This document shows positions 1-7,343 of a stretch of 30,140 nucleotides of DNA, piece by piece (positions within the stretch are counted from its first letter, which is position 1; each line of letters opens with the position of its first letter). Origin of the DNA: an uncultured Vogesella sp. (GTDB taxonomy: Bacteria > Pseudomonadota > Gammaproteobacteria > Burkholderiales > Chromobacteriaceae); NCBI GenBank assembly GCA_946479405.1, contig CAMLGD010000011.1, positions 1 through 30,140 of the forward strand, written 5' to 3'. A program made the translations under genes and the position numbers. The notes beneath the pieces are model-generated. The model was given only the letters and a program-made list of their open reading frames with translations, did not search any database and was not told the origin of the DNA.

Positions 1-182
1 AGCAGGGCCCCGCTGAGGGTGCGGGAGTTCTGGATCACGGGAATGCGGTATTCCACCAGTTCGGAGACACGGGATTGAATGGTGGTCAGGCGATAGAGGG
101 TGAAAGCCGAACCGAGGACCAGCAGCAGAATGACGGCGCCAAAGCCTAAACCCAGGCGCTGTGCCAGTGAGAGTTTCCCCAT
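1..182 (-). CDS. Methyl-accepting chemotaxis protein, N-terminal fragment (cut by window edge)
   Basis: Reading the minus strand from the ATG at 180-182 gives 60 residues beginning MGKLSLAQRLGLGFGAVILL and running off the window. The layout is that of a chemoreceptor: a short basic amphipathic start, one membrane helix (about residues 10-30), then the start of a periplasmic four-helix-bundle sensor (QSRVSELVEYRIPVIQNSRT). Such proteins sense ligands and signal through CheA/CheW. An AAGGAAA ribosome binding site lies 8-9 bases upstream of the ATG. The signalling domain is outside the window, so the assignment rests only on the N-terminus; a membrane histidine kinase is the main alternative. 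Confidence 0.7.
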   Translation of the reverse strand, partial: MGKLSLAQRLGLGFGAVILLLVLGSAFTLYRLTTIQSRVSELVEYRIPVIQNSRTLSGAL

Positions 183-261
183 AGTTATTTTTCCTTGCTG
201 AAGTACTTTGTAGGTTGGGTGGGCGCCAGCTTGATGTTGAACTTTAAAATGTGCTGGTCGT

Positions 262-291
262 TTTATATGTTGGTCGATAGTAAAGCGTGAA
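262..291 (-). promoter_or_regulatory. Possible sigma70 promoter for the chemoreceptor gene
   Basis: On the minus strand a TTCACG box (286-291) is followed after 18 bases by TATAAA (262-267), about 80 bases before the chemoreceptor ATG. The -10 matches 5 of 6 consensus bases, the -35 only 4 of 6. I looked for the sigma28 flagellar pattern (TAAA ... GCCGATAA) common for chemoreceptors and did not find a convincing copy. The rest of 183-391 holds no gene that I can support. Confidence 0.3.
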
Positions 292-391
292 CGTGGTTTG
301 TTGAAGTGTTAACGCGGACAGGGCCGGTGCGTATTTTTATCTGGAACCAGTCGTGCAACACATGTCCTGCTGCCGCGGGGCTGGGGGCGGC

Positions 392-1180
392 TTAGCGAGG
401 GGTGTGTTGCAGGCTGCTCAGGTGGTCAAGCAGCAGGAAGTGGGCTATCGAGCGTGGCGGCGGGGTGAGTGGCAGCTGGTCGATATCGAACCAGGCGGCA
501 TCCTCGATTTCGCCGGGTTGCGGGGTGATGTCGCCGCTGTCGTATTCGGCCACGAAAGCCAGCATCAGCGAGTGTGGAAACGGCCAGGACTGCGAGCGCA
601 TATAGCGCAGCGAGCGCAGGCGCACTCCGACTTCTTCGAAAGCTTCGCGATGCACGCACTCTTCCACGCTTTCACCTGCTTCGACGAAGCCCGCCAGCGC
701 ACTGTACATGCCCGGTGTGAATTGCGGGCTGCGTGCCAGCAGCACTTCGCGGCCACGGTAGATCAGCACCATCATCGCCGGCGACAACCGCGGGTAGTAC
801 AGCTCGCCACAGCTGGGGCAGTGCTTGCCATGATCGTGGGCGTTGGCGAGGAGAGGTCCGGCGCAAGCGCCGCAGTAGCGATGGGTTTGCTCAAAGCGGC
901 GCAGTTGCGCGGCACGCGCCAGCAGCGGTGTGTAATCGGCGGGCAGGGTCAGCAATGCCTGGCGCAGGCTGACCTGTTGCCAGTTGGCCGGTGCCGGGCC
1001 TAGCAATTCGGTAGCGAACAGGTTGGCCGTAGTGTTGTGGCCGATGTAGCGGGCGCCGGTGTGCAGTGCCGGGGCGGTGTCCGGTAGTTGCTCGGCGGCA
1101 AGGAACAGGCCGTTGCCATCGAAAACGCACCATTGGATCGGGAGCTGCGGGTCTGGACTGGTGGGAAGGTTGAGGCTCAT
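392..1180 (-). CDS. nudC: NADH pyrophosphatase (NudC family Nudix hydrolase)
   Basis: 262 residues, close to the 257 of E. coli NudC. The family hydrolyses NAD(H) to NMN(H) and AMP, and E. coli NudC also removes NAD caps from RNA. Seen in the protein: a zinc ribbon with Cys103, Cys106, Cys121 and Cys124; a complete Nudix box at 164-186 (G-x5-E-x7-RE-x2-EE-x-G); and SQSWPFP at 197-203, the family-specific signature after the box, with Ser where E. coli has Pro. I chose the ATG at 1180 rather than the longer ORF start at 1306, because the extra 42 residues overlap the upstream ATPase gene and look unrelated to the family. No strong ribosome binding site is visible. The gene follows the ATPase-like gene by 31 bases on the same strand, so the two may be co-transcribed. 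Confidence 0.92.
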   Translation of the reverse strand: MSLNLPTSPDPQLPIQWCVFDGNGLFLAAEQLPDTAPALHTGARYIGHNTTANLFATELLGPAPANWQQVSLRQALLTLPADYTPLLARAAQLRRFEQTHRYCGACAGPLLANAHDHGKHCPSCGELYYPRLSPAMMVLIYRGREVLLARSPQFTPGMYSALAGFVEAGESVEECVHREAFEEVGVRLRSLRYMRSQSWPFPHSLMLAFVAEYDSGDITPQPGEIEDAAWFDIDQLPLTPPPRSIAHFLLLDHLSSLQHTPR

Positions 1181-1211
1181 GGCAAGGCCGTGGGTGTGGG
1201 GTGGGATGATT

Positions 1212-1931
1212 CTACGCCGAGCATCTGGCGTGTTCCAAGCATCCTCCAGTAGCTGTGGTGTCGGTGTTCGGGGTGTTGGCTGCACGGCATGCTGGTGGCT
1301 GTACACCGCGGTTCAGGTCGATCAGCCAGTCTGCGTGCAGGCGCGCCAAGGTTTGGTCCTGCAGGGTAAGCACAATGGTGCGGCCGGTAACGGCCAGGCG
1401 CTGCAGTCGTTGCAGCAGCAGCTGTCGTGCCTGGCATGCCAGGGCGGCAGCCGGTTCGTCTAGCAGCACGATCGGGGCGGTGCTGGCCAGACAGCGGGCA
1501 ATGGCGGCCAGCTGCTGTTCCGTGGTCGTGAGTTGGCAGAAACGGTGTTCGGCAAGTTGGCTCAGGCCGAATTCGCGCAGTAGTTGATCGACGATGTGCA
1601 GATCGTGCTCGCTGCCGCGCAGCCACCAGCTGTGGCGCGGCAGTCGTCCCTGCAGGACATGGCGACGCAGCTGCTGTCGGCAATGACTGTCGCCACTTTG
1701 CTGGCAGCAGGCCAGGTGTTGCAGTTTGTCGGGGCAGGCCGGCTGGCCGAATAGCTGGCCGCAGAGGTCGCCGCGGTGGCCGGACAGGGTGGCAAGCAAC
1801 TGCTGGTGCTCGGCGGCTCGTCCGCCGGTAATGATGCTTAGCCGGTTGGCGGGGATGCGCAGCGGCATGGCTAACGCATCGCTGTCTCCCGCGGTGGAGG
1901 CGTGCTGCAAGTCGTAAGCTGGCCATAGCAT
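1212..1931 (-). CDS. Degenerate FepC/FecE-like ABC ATPase (probable pseudo-ATPase)
   Basis: 239 residues. The middle resembles the nucleotide-binding subunit of iron-siderophore importers: HVLQGRLPRHSWWLRG (91-106), FGLSQLAEHRF (121-131), then the Walker B stretch IVLLDEP (154-160) with Asp158 and Glu159 intact. The other catalytic motifs are lost. Where GxxGxGKST should stand there is TGGRAAEHQQ (35-44), with His at the lysine position. The LSGGE signature reads LTTTE (134-138). The H-loop histidine appears as Gln191. The last 30 residues are a Thr/Cys-rich tail. ATP hydrolysis is therefore unlikely. No permease or binding-protein gene is adjacent. The ATG at 1931 is chosen because GGAGG lies 9 bases upstream; the longer start at 1964 falls in a hairpin loop. 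It could be a decaying gene, but the frame is open throughout, so a regulatory or binding role is possible. Confidence 0.7.
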   Translation of the reverse strand: MLWPAYDLQHASTAGDSDALAMPLRIPANRLSIITGGRAAEHQQLLATLSGHRGDLCGQLFGQPACPDKLQHLACCQQSGDSHCRQQLRRHVLQGRLPRHSWWLRGSEHDLHIVDQLLREFGLSQLAEHRFCQLTTTEQQLAAIARCLASTAPIVLLDEPAAALACQARQLLLQRLQRLAVTGRTIVLTLQDQTLARLHADWLIDLNRGVQPPACRAANTPNTDTTATGGCLEHARCSA

Positions 1932-1948
1932 CTGGACGTTCCTCCAAT

Positions 1949-1974
1949 AAAAAAGCGCAACCATGGGTTGCGCT
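1949..1974 (-). terminator. Rho-independent terminator or attenuator before the ATPase-like gene
   Basis: On the minus strand AGCGCAACC (1966-1974) and GGTTGCGCT (1954-1962) form a perfect 9-bp stem with a 3-base loop, followed at once by six T (1949-1954). It may end transcripts from the nitronate monooxygenase gene. It also lies downstream of the promoter at 2005-2033 and only four bases before the GGAGG of the ATPase-like gene, so it could attenuate that gene. Confidence 0.75.
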
Positions 1975-1997
1975 GAAGTGCTTGCATCATCGCAAAT

Positions 1998-2011
1998 TTA
2001 TCAAATGATAA
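1998..2011. promoter_or_regulatory. A+T-rich palindrome, possible operator (Fur-like half-sites)
   Basis: TTATCA-AA-TGATAA is a perfect inverted repeat with a 2-base centre and overlaps the -10 box of the minus-strand promoter. TGATAA/TTATCA are the half-sites of Fur boxes, but their order here is everted relative to the usual TGATAAT-N-ATTATCA, so the Fur assignment is only a suggestion. It is supported by the siderophore-type ATPase downstream. Confidence 0.35.
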
Positions 2012-2033
2012 TTGTTTGTATTTAAATTGGCAA
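2005..2033 (-). promoter_or_regulatory. Sigma70-type promoter for the ATPase-like gene
   Basis: On the minus strand TTGCCA (2028-2033) is separated by exactly 17 bases from TATCAT (2005-2010); each box matches 5 of 6 consensus bases. The surrounding DNA is A+T-rich in a G+C-rich window. Transcription would start near 1998 and give a leader of about 65 bases that includes the hairpin at 1954-1974. Confidence 0.55.
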
Positions 2034-2041
2034 TTGTGATG

Positions 2042-3073
2042 TCAGAACGTGGGCAGGTGGGCGTGGCAGTGGCGTGCTTCGTCTTCCAGGCGTTGGAACA
2101 GCTCGGCGACACTGGGGACGTCATCAATCAGTCCCTGCACCTGGCCAATGAGTTGTACGCCGTGCTGGTGGTCGCCGTCCTCGATCGCCAGGCGGATGGA
2201 TTCGGTGGCGGCACCAAACTGCGCCAGCTGTCGCAGTTGCTGCGGTTCGCGCAGCAGGCCGCCTAGCACTACCTTCATTAGTGGCATATGCATGCGGCGT
2301 GCTGCGCCGGCTGCGCGCCAGGCCGCCTGCAGCAGGCCCAGCGGTCTGCGCGTGGCGCGGCGGGCGGTGGGTGTGTCCATCACCCGACACCACAGGCCGT
2401 CAAAATTTTTCGAATACAAAGTATCCGCTACCGTGCGCTGGCGAATCATGTCCTTGGTGCGCTGGTGTACCGGGCTTTCGCGGGTCATGGCAAGCCGGGT
2501 ACCCATGGCGATGGCGTCGGCGCCCAGTGCCAGTGCCGCCAGCAGCCCCTGGCCATTGCCGAAACCGCCAGCGGCGATGATCGGCAGGTCGGTAAGGCGG
2601 CGGATGGCCGGGACCAGTACCAGCGAGGTCACTTCACCGCCATGTGCCGCAGCTTCGTGCCCGGTAACCAGCAGTGCATCCACGCCAACGTTGGCCGCAG
2701 ACTGGGCGTGCTTTTCTGTGACGACGGTGGCGATGACCTTGCCACCATAAGCGTGTGCCCGTTTTACGATCCAGTCGCCTTTGCCCAGTGAAAAGTTGAT
2801 CACCGGAACTTGCTCTTGCAGTGCGACTTCGGCGTTTTCCCGGGCGCCGGGCATCATCAGGGTGCAGCCGATACCGAATGGTTTGTCGGACAGTGCGCGG
2901 ATGTGGCGGACGGCTTGTCGGGTTTGTTCGGGGGTGAGTGGCCCGGTAGCGAGTATGCCCAGGCCACCAGCATTGCTGGTGGCAGCCACCAGCTCCGGGG
3001 TGGCGATGTAGCTCATGCCGGGGCAGAGTAGCGGTCTGGTAATGCCGAATGCCTGGGTAAAGCGGGTTTGCAT
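2042..3073 (-). CDS. Nitronate monooxygenase / 2-nitropropane dioxygenase family FMN protein
   Basis: 343 residues, a normal length for the family. These TIM-barrel flavoproteins oxidise alkyl nitronates such as propionate-3-nitronate; some relatives are enoyl reductases (FabK). Seen: an N-terminal PLLCPGMSYIATPELVAATSNAGGLGIL segment typical of the family in two parts (15-41); TGHEAAAHGG (137-146), whose His144 sits at the catalytic histidine position; and the FMN-phosphate loops AAGGFGNG (167-174) and GADAIAMGTRL (184-194). The ATG at 3073 has only a weak AGGG upstream. It is alone on its strand, separated from the ATPase-like gene by a promoter and hairpin. The exact substrate cannot be read from the sequence. 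Confidence 0.87.
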   Translation of the reverse strand: MQTRFTQAFGITRPLLCPGMSYIATPELVAATSNAGGLGILATGPLTPEQTRQAVRHIRALSDKPFGIGCTLMMPGARENAEVALQEQVPVINFSLGKGDWIVKRAHAYGGKVIATVVTEKHAQSAANVGVDALLVTGHEAAAHGGEVTSLVLVPAIRRLTDLPIIAAGGFGNGQGLLAALALGADAIAMGTRLAMTRESPVHQRTKDMIRQRTVADTLYSKNFDGLWCRVMDTPTARRATRRPLGLLQAAWRAAGAARRMHMPLMKVVLGGLLREPQQLRQLAQFGAATESIRLAIEDGDHQHGVQLIGQVQGLIDDVPSVAELFQRLEDEARHCHAHLPTF

Positions 3074-3150
3074 GTGGTCAGCCCTGTGTTGTGCGTTGTA
3101 GTGCGCTATTCTTGTCGCAATTCTCGATAAATTTCAAACGGTTGTTTGAT

Positions 3151-3336
3151 ATGTATTTGGTGCTGATAGGCTGGTTGTACTTTGTGTTGATGCTGGCGGT
3201 AGGGCAGAACTCCGCCGTGCAGTCGTTTCTGGTGCTGCTTTTGCTGGGTTTTTTGCCCACCTGGCTGGTGGTATGGATTGCCATGCGCAAACATCGGCAA
3301 CGCATTCGCGATCGCGAAGAGCAGGATGGGACTTGA
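3151..3336 (+). CDS. Small two-helix membrane protein, function unknown
   Basis: 61 residues starting MYLVLIGWLYFVLMLAV. Two hydrophobic helices (about 1-17 and 25-45) are joined by a short polar loop (GQNSAVQ) and followed by a basic tail (MRKHRQRIRDREEQDGT), so a hairpin with both ends in the cytoplasm is likely. I do not recognise a family function. The ATG at 3151 lacks a clear ribosome binding site; a GTG in frame at 3091 would add 20 residues. It ends just inside the -35 box of the rpsB promoter. An antisense ORF over the same bases shows no protein-like composition and was not preferred. Confidence 0.6.
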   Translation: MYLVLIGWLYFVLMLAVGQNSAVQSFLVLLLLGFLPTWLVVWIAMRKHRQRIRDREEQDGT

Positions 3337-3362
3337 GCATAGATTTGCGCTGATGCTACAAT
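3333..3362 (+). promoter_or_regulatory. Promoter of the rpsB-tsf operon
   Basis: TTGAGC (3333-3338), an 18-base spacer, then TACAAT (3357-3362), preceded by TGC so that it also reads as an extended -10. Transcription would start near 3369, about 100 bases before rpsB. The -35 overlaps the last codons of the small membrane protein gene. Confidence 0.65.
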
Positions 3363-3397
3363 TGCGAGTTCCCTCAATTTCGGGGGAAATTACGCAC

Positions 3398-3440
3398 ATC
3401 CGTACGCAATAGGGTGCCCGCAAGGGTTGACTGTACGGAT
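3398..3440 (+). promoter_or_regulatory. Structured rpsB leader, candidate S2 autoregulatory element
   Basis: ATCCGTAC (3398-3405) pairs perfectly with GTACGGAT (3433-3440), an 8-bp stem. It encloses an inner GCCC-GCAA-GGGT hairpin (3416-3427). The stem ends 29 bases before the rpsB start. In enterobacteria, S2 represses rpsB-tsf through its leader; whether this structure is the equivalent here is inference. Confidence 0.45.
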
Positions 3441-3469
3441 GGAGGCTTAACCCTTTTGGAGATTAAAGA

Positions 3470-4198
3470 ATGTCCACCAATGTGACCATGCGTCAAATGC
3501 TTGAGGCCGGCGTACACTTCGGCCACCAAACCCGCTTCTGGAACCCGAAGATGGCTCAGTACATCTTTGGCAGCCGCAACAAGATCCACATTATCAACCT
3601 GGAAAAAACCCTGCCGCTGTTCGTGCAGGCTCAGGATTATGTGCGTCGTCTGGCCGCCAACAAGGGTACCGTTCTGTTCGTGGGTACCAAGCGTCAGGCG
3701 CGTGAGATCGTCCGCGAAGAAGCCAGCCGTGCTGGCGTTCCGTTCGTGGATCATCGCTGGTTGGGCGGCATGCTGACCAACTACAAGACCGTGAAGCAGT
3801 CCATCAAGCGTCTTGAAGACAAGCGTGCTCAGCTCGAGGCTGGCGATCAGTCCGGTTTCAACAAGAAAGAACTGCTGGACATGCAGCGCGAAGTTGAAAA
3901 ACTGGAGCGTTCGCTGGGCGGTATCAAGGATATGAAAGGTCTGCCTGACGCGATCTTCGTTATCGATACCGGCTACCAGAAAGGTACCATCGTTGAAGCC
4001 AAGAAGCTGGGTATTCCGGTTATTGGTGTGGTTGATACCAACAACTCGCCGGAAGGTATTGATTACGTAATTCCGGGTAACGACGACTCCAGTCGTGCCA
4101 TCCGTCTGTACGCTCGCGGCATCGCCGACGCCGTACTGGAAGGCCGTGCGCAGTCGTTGCAGGAAATCGTAGCTGCTGCTGAAGCAGCCGCCGAGTAA
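3470..4198 (+). CDS. rpsB: 30S ribosomal protein S2
   Basis: 242 residues, the normal bacterial length. The protein opens with [20 protein letters not shown], containing the invariant [15 protein letters not shown] stretch, and carries the FVGTKRQA and [14 protein letters not shown] family motifs followed by the coiled-coil insertion (about 110-150). S2 assembles late on the back of the 30S subunit and is needed, with S1, for mRNA binding. A TTTTGGAGATTAAAGA ribosome binding region precedes the ATG. The gene is first in the operon with tsf, with a structured leader and a terminator-like hairpin between them. Confidence 0.98.
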   Translation: MSTNVTMRQMLEAGVHFGHQTRFWNPKMAQYIFGSRNKIHIINLEKTLPLFVQAQDYVRRLAANKGTVLFVGTKRQAREIVREEASRAGVPFVDHRWLGGMLTNYKTVKQSIKRLEDKRAQLEAGDQSGFNKKELLDMQREVEKLERSLGGIKDMKGLPDAIFVIDTGYQKGTIVEAKKLGIPVIGVVDTNNSPEGIDYVIPGNDDSSRAIRLYARGIADAVLEGRAQSLQEIVAAAEAAAE

Positions 4199-4212
4199 GC
4201 ACTTGGCGAAAA

Positions 4213-4233
4213 GGGGCGAAAGCCCCTTTTTTT
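4213..4233 (+). terminator. Terminator/attenuator between rpsB and tsf
   Basis: GGGGC (4213-4217), a GAAA tetraloop, GCCCC (4222-4226), then seven T (4227-4233). It is a compact intrinsic terminator directly after rpsB. Because tsf follows with no clear promoter in the 38 bases between, partial read-through is the simplest reading, as is known for E. coli rpsB-tsf. Confidence 0.85.
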
Positions 4234-4271
4234 AAATCCTCCGGGACGTATTTATTTTTAAGGAGTTAGTC

Positions 4272-5138
4272 ATGGCGGAAATCACCGCAAAGATGGTATC
4301 CGACCTGCGCGTTGCGACTGGTCTGGGCATGATGGAGTGCAAGAAAGCACTGGTTGAAGCTGATGGCGACGCTGCCAAGGCTGAAGAAATCCTGCGCATC
4401 AAGTCCGGCAACAAGGCTTCCAAGATGGCTGGCCGTGTCGCTGCAGAAGGTATCATCGGTTCTTTCGTTGCTGGTGGCGTTGGCGCCCTGGTAGAAGTGA
4501 ACTGCGAAACTGACTTCGTAGCCAAAGACCCGACCTTCATCGCCCTGGCTACCGCCGCTGCCAAAGCAGTTGTTGCGGCCAACCCGGCTGATGTTGAAGC
4601 CCTGGCTGCCGTTGAAGTTGACGGCCAGTCGGTGGAAGAAACCCGCAAGGCAGCCATTGCCAAGCTGGGCGAGAACATGACTATCCGTCGTTTCGTACGT
4701 TACGAAACCGACGGTGCCATCGCTACCTACCTGCACGGTGCCAAGATCGGCGTTATCGTTGATTACAAGGGCGACGAGCAAGTGGGCAAGGACGTGGCCA
4801 TGCACATTGCCGCTTCCAAGCCGATCTGTGTTTCCAAGGCTGAAGTTCCGGCAGAAACCCTGGAACAAGAACGCAAGATCTACACCGCTCAGGCTGCCGA
4901 ATCCGGCAAGCCGGCCGATATCGTTGCCAAGATGGTTGAAGGCCGTGTGAACAAGTTCCTGGCGGAAGTGACCCTGGTTGGTCAGCCGTTCGTCAAGAAC
5001 CCGGATGTGACTGTTGAAAAGCTGCTGGCTGAAAAATCCGCTTCCGTGAAAGCATTCGCCATGTTCGTGGTGGGTGAGGGCATCGAGAAGAAGGTTGTAG
5101 ACTACGCTGCTGAAGTGGCTGCTGCTGCCAAGCTGTAA
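4272..5138 (+). CDS. tsf: Translation elongation factor Ts
   Basis: 288 residues (E. coli 283). EF-Ts is the guanine nucleotide exchange factor for EF-Tu. The N-terminal domain has the conserved [19 protein letters not shown] stretch, followed by the signature [15 protein letters not shown] (about 76-90) that contacts EF-Tu. The C-terminal part carries EQPFVKNP-like [12 protein letters not shown] (about 237-248). A clear AAGGAG ribosome binding site lies 7 bases before the ATG at 4272. Confidence 0.98.
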   Translation: MAEITAKMVSDLRVATGLGMMECKKALVEADGDAAKAEEILRIKSGNKASKMAGRVAAEGIIGSFVAGGVGALVEVNCETDFVAKDPTFIALATAAAKAVVAANPADVEALAAVEVDGQSVEETRKAAIAKLGENMTIRRFVRYETDGAIATYLHGAKIGVIVDYKGDEQVGKDVAMHIAASKPICVSKAEVPAETLEQERKIYTAQAAESGKPADIVAKMVEGRVNKFLAEVTLVGQPFVKNPDVTVEKLLAEKSASVKAFAMFVVGEGIEKKVVDYAAEVAAAAKL

Positions 5139-5159
5139 TTCGTAGTCGCGTTGTACCAA

Positions 5160-5190
5160 AAACGGCACCCTGCAAAACAGGGTGCCGTTT
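5160..5190 (+). terminator. Strong hairpin between tsf and pyrH
   Basis: A perfect 13-bp stem (5160-5172 with 5178-5190) with a CAAAA loop. Only three T follow on the plus strand, so termination may be partial. The flanking A-run on the left would make it a better terminator for minus-strand transcripts. It ends 36 bases before the pyrH start. Confidence 0.7.
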
Positions 5191-5226
5191 CGCAAACAGA
5201 ATTCAAACCTATTGCCAGAGGTAATC

Positions 5227-5946
5227 ATGAGCCAAGTTCCCGCTTACAAGCGCATCCTGCTGAAATTGTCCGGCGAAGCCCTGATGGGTGATGACAGCTA
5301 CGGGATTAACCGCAACACGATCGAGCAGATCGTGGCTCAGATCAAGGAGGTGGTTGATCTGGGTGTGCAAGTCGGCATCGTGATTGGTGGTGGCAACATT
5401 TTCCGTGGCGTAGCGCCGGCCGCTTCTGGCATGGATCGCGCTACCGCAGATTACATGGGCATGATGGCGACAGTGATGAACGCACTGGCGCTGAAAGATG
5501 CCATGACCAAGGCCGGCCTGATTGCCCGTGTGCAATCCGCGCTGACCATGCAGCAGATTGCCGAGCCGTATGTGCGCGGCAAGGCGATGCAGTATCTGGA
5601 AGAGGGCAAAGTTGTGATCTTTGCCGCTGGCACCGGCAACCCGTTCTTTACCACCGATACCGCAGCGGCGCTGCGCGGTATGGAAATGAACGTGGACATC
5701 ATGCTGAAGGCCACCAAGGTGGATGGCGTTTACACCGACGATCCGAAAAAGAACCCGGATGCCGTTCGCTATCAGACACTGACGTTCGACGAAGCCATTT
5801 CGCGCAACCTGAAGGTGATGGATGCCACCGCCTTCGCGCTGTGCCGTGACCAGCACCTGAATATCAAAGTATTCAGCATTTTCAAGCAGGGTGCGCTGAC
5901 CCGTGTCGTGCTTGGCGAAGACGAAGGCACGCTGGTACACTGCTGA
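5227..5946 (+). CDS. pyrH: UMP kinase (uridylate kinase)
   Basis: 239 residues (E. coli 241). The enzyme phosphorylates UMP to UDP and is a hexamer of the amino-acid-kinase fold, feeding all pyrimidine nucleotide pools. Seen: [15 protein letters not shown] at the N-terminus, [11 protein letters not shown] (glycine loop for UMP phosphate), [16 protein letters not shown], and the C-terminal [18 protein letters not shown] stretch. The ATG at 5227 is chosen over an in-frame one at 5182 because AGAGG lies 6-10 bases upstream and the protein then starts MSQVPAYKR, typical of the family; the longer start lies inside the hairpin. Confidence 0.97.
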   Translation: MSQVPAYKRILLKLSGEALMGDDSYGINRNTIEQIVAQIKEVVDLGVQVGIVIGGGNIFRGVAPAASGMDRATADYMGMMATVMNALALKDAMTKAGLIARVQSALTMQQIAEPYVRGKAMQYLEEGKVVIFAAGTGNPFFTTDTAAALRGMEMNVDIMLKATKVDGVYTDDPKKNPDAVRYQTLTFDEAISRNLKVMDATAFALCRDQHLNIKVFSIFKQGALTRVVLGEDEGTLVHC

Positions 5947-5962
5947 TTTAGTGATTCCACAT

Positions 5963-6000
5963 AGGCGGAAACGGCGCAAAGCCGCTTTCCGCCTTGTTTT
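5963..6000 (+). terminator. Terminator/attenuator between pyrH and frr
   Basis: AGGCGGAAACGGC (5963-5975) pairs with GCCGCTTTCCGCCT (5981-5994) with a single bulged base and a GCAAA loop. TGTTTTT follows. It is the third hairpin in a row in this operon, and frr starts 23 bases later. Confidence 0.8.
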
Positions 6001-6022
6001 TCAGAATGCAACGGGAGTAATC

Positions 6023-6580
6023 ATGATCAATGACGTAAAGAAGTCGGCCGAGCAGCGCATGCAGAAATCGCTCGAAACCTTCAAGACCGACCTGTCCAAA
6101 GTGCGTACCGGTCGTGCCCACACCGGCCTGCTGGACCATGTCATGGTTGACTATTACGGCAGCGATGTGCCGGTTAACCAGGTGGCAAACGTTACCCTGA
6201 TCGATGCACGTACCATCGGTGTGCAGCCGTGGGAAAAGAACATGGCGGCCAAGGTGGAAAAGGCCATTCGCGATAGCGATCTGGGTCTGAATCCGTCCTC
6301 TATGGGTGAGCTGATTCGCGTGCCGATGCCGGCGCTGACCGAGGAGCGCCGCAAGGATCTGATCAAAGTGGTGCGCAGCGAGGCCGAAGGCGCACGCGTG
6401 TCGATCCGCAACGTACGTCGCGACTGCAATAACGATCTCAAGAACCTGCTCAAGGATAAAGGGATTACCGAGGACGAAGAGCGTCGCGGCCAGGACGATG
6501 TGCAGAAGCTGACGGACAAGTTCATTGCCGAAGTAGACAAGGCGCTGGCGGCCAAAGAAGCCGAATTGATGGCTGTGTAA
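6023..6580 (+). CDS. frr: Ribosome recycling factor
   Basis: 185 residues, matching E. coli RRF exactly in length. RRF works with EF-G to split post-termination ribosomes. Seen: the hinge-flanking [15 protein letters not shown] region, the [17 protein letters not shown] [15 protein letters not shown], then [17 protein letters not shown] and [13 protein letters not shown] with the long helical C-terminus. ATG at 6023 with GGGAG upstream; longer in-frame starts run back into pyrH and are rejected. It sits in the standard pyrH-frr-uppS order. Confidence 0.98.
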   Translation: MINDVKKSAEQRMQKSLETFKTDLSKVRTGRAHTGLLDHVMVDYYGSDVPVNQVANVTLIDARTIGVQPWEKNMAAKVEKAIRDSDLGLNPSSMGELIRVPMPALTEERRKDLIKVVRSEAEGARVSIRNVRRDCNNDLKNLLKDKGITEDEERRGQDDVQKLTDKFIAEVDKALAAKEAELMAV

Positions 6581-6590
6581 GGGGCGTTGC

Positions 6591-7340
6591 GTGTTTGCAA
6601 GTTCCACGCAAGCGGTGCCGGAGGTGCAGTCAGTGCCCCGGCACATTGCCATCATCATGGATGGTAACGGCCGTTGGGCGAAAAAACGGCTGTTGCCGCG
6701 TGTGGCGGGCCATAAGCGCGGCCTCGACGCTGTGCGTGACACCGTCAAGACCTGTATCGATCTGGGGGTTGGTTATCTGACCTTGTTCGCGTTTTCTACC
6801 GAAAACTGGCGACGCCCGGCCGATGAGGTCAATTTCCTGATGGAGTTGTTCTTTGTTGCCCTCGATCGTGAGGTTGAGCGCCTGCATCAGAACAATATTC
6901 AGCTGCGCGTCATCGGGTCGCGCGAACGCTTCTCTGCCGCAATCTGTCAGCGCATTGATGCCGCCGAAGCCAAAACTGCTGCCAATAGTGGTCTGGTGTT
7001 GACCATCGCCGCCGATTATGGCGGTCGCTGGGACGTGCTGCAGGCCGTCAATCGTCTGCATGCAGCCGGTGTGCAGGAGATTGATGAGGCCAGTCTTGCG
7101 GCCAACCTGTCGATGGCCTACGCGCCAGAACCGGACCTGTTCATTCGGACTGGCGGCGAGCAGCGGATCAGCAATTTCCTGCTGTGGCAGCTGGCCTATG
7201 CCGAACTCTATTTCACCGACCTCTTGTGGCCAGACTTTGGCAAGGAAGCGCTGGATGCCGCATTGTCATCCTTCCGCAGCCGAGAGCGCCGTTTTGGCCG
7301 CACCAGTGAACAACTGCCGCAAGCCCATCGCCGAGGCTGA
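6591..7340 (+). CDS. uppS: Undecaprenyl diphosphate synthase (di-trans,poly-cis)
   Basis: 249 residues (E. coli 253). It adds eight isopentenyl units to farnesyl diphosphate, making the C55 lipid carrier for peptidoglycan and LPS. Seen: [16 protein letters not shown] with catalytic Asp24, [29 protein letters not shown], and the C-terminal substrate motif [20 protein letters not shown] read in two parts. The start is a GTG at 6591, favoured by AAGGGG 6 bases upstream, which overlaps the frr stop region. No later start has as good a site. cdsA follows after 3 bases. Confidence 0.96.
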   Translation: MFASSTQAVPEVQSVPRHIAIIMDGNGRWAKKRLLPRVAGHKRGLDAVRDTVKTCIDLGVGYLTLFAFSTENWRRPADEVNFLMELFFVALDREVERLHQNNIQLRVIGSRERFSAAICQRIDAAEAKTAANSGLVLTIAADYGGRWDVLQAVNRLHAAGVQEIDEASLAANLSMAYAPEPDLFIRTGGEQRISNFLLWQLAYAELYFTDLLWPDFGKEALDAALSSFRSRERRFGRTSEQLPQAHRRG

Positions 7341-7343
7341 TCC

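Noticed and set aside
353..1003. 216-codon plus-strand ORF opposite nudC
   Set aside because: Shadow of nudC, whose zinc ribbon and Nudix box are complete on the other strand.
1932..1964. Upstream ATG that would extend the ATPase-like protein by 11 residues
   Set aside because: The ATG lies in the terminator hairpin loop, and the GGAGG site is correctly spaced only for the ATG at 1931.
4266..5228. 320-codon ORF on the minus strand opposite tsf
   Set aside because: It mirrors tsf almost exactly, its translation has no recognisable motif, and tsf is unambiguous. Long antisense frames are expected from GC-rich codon use.
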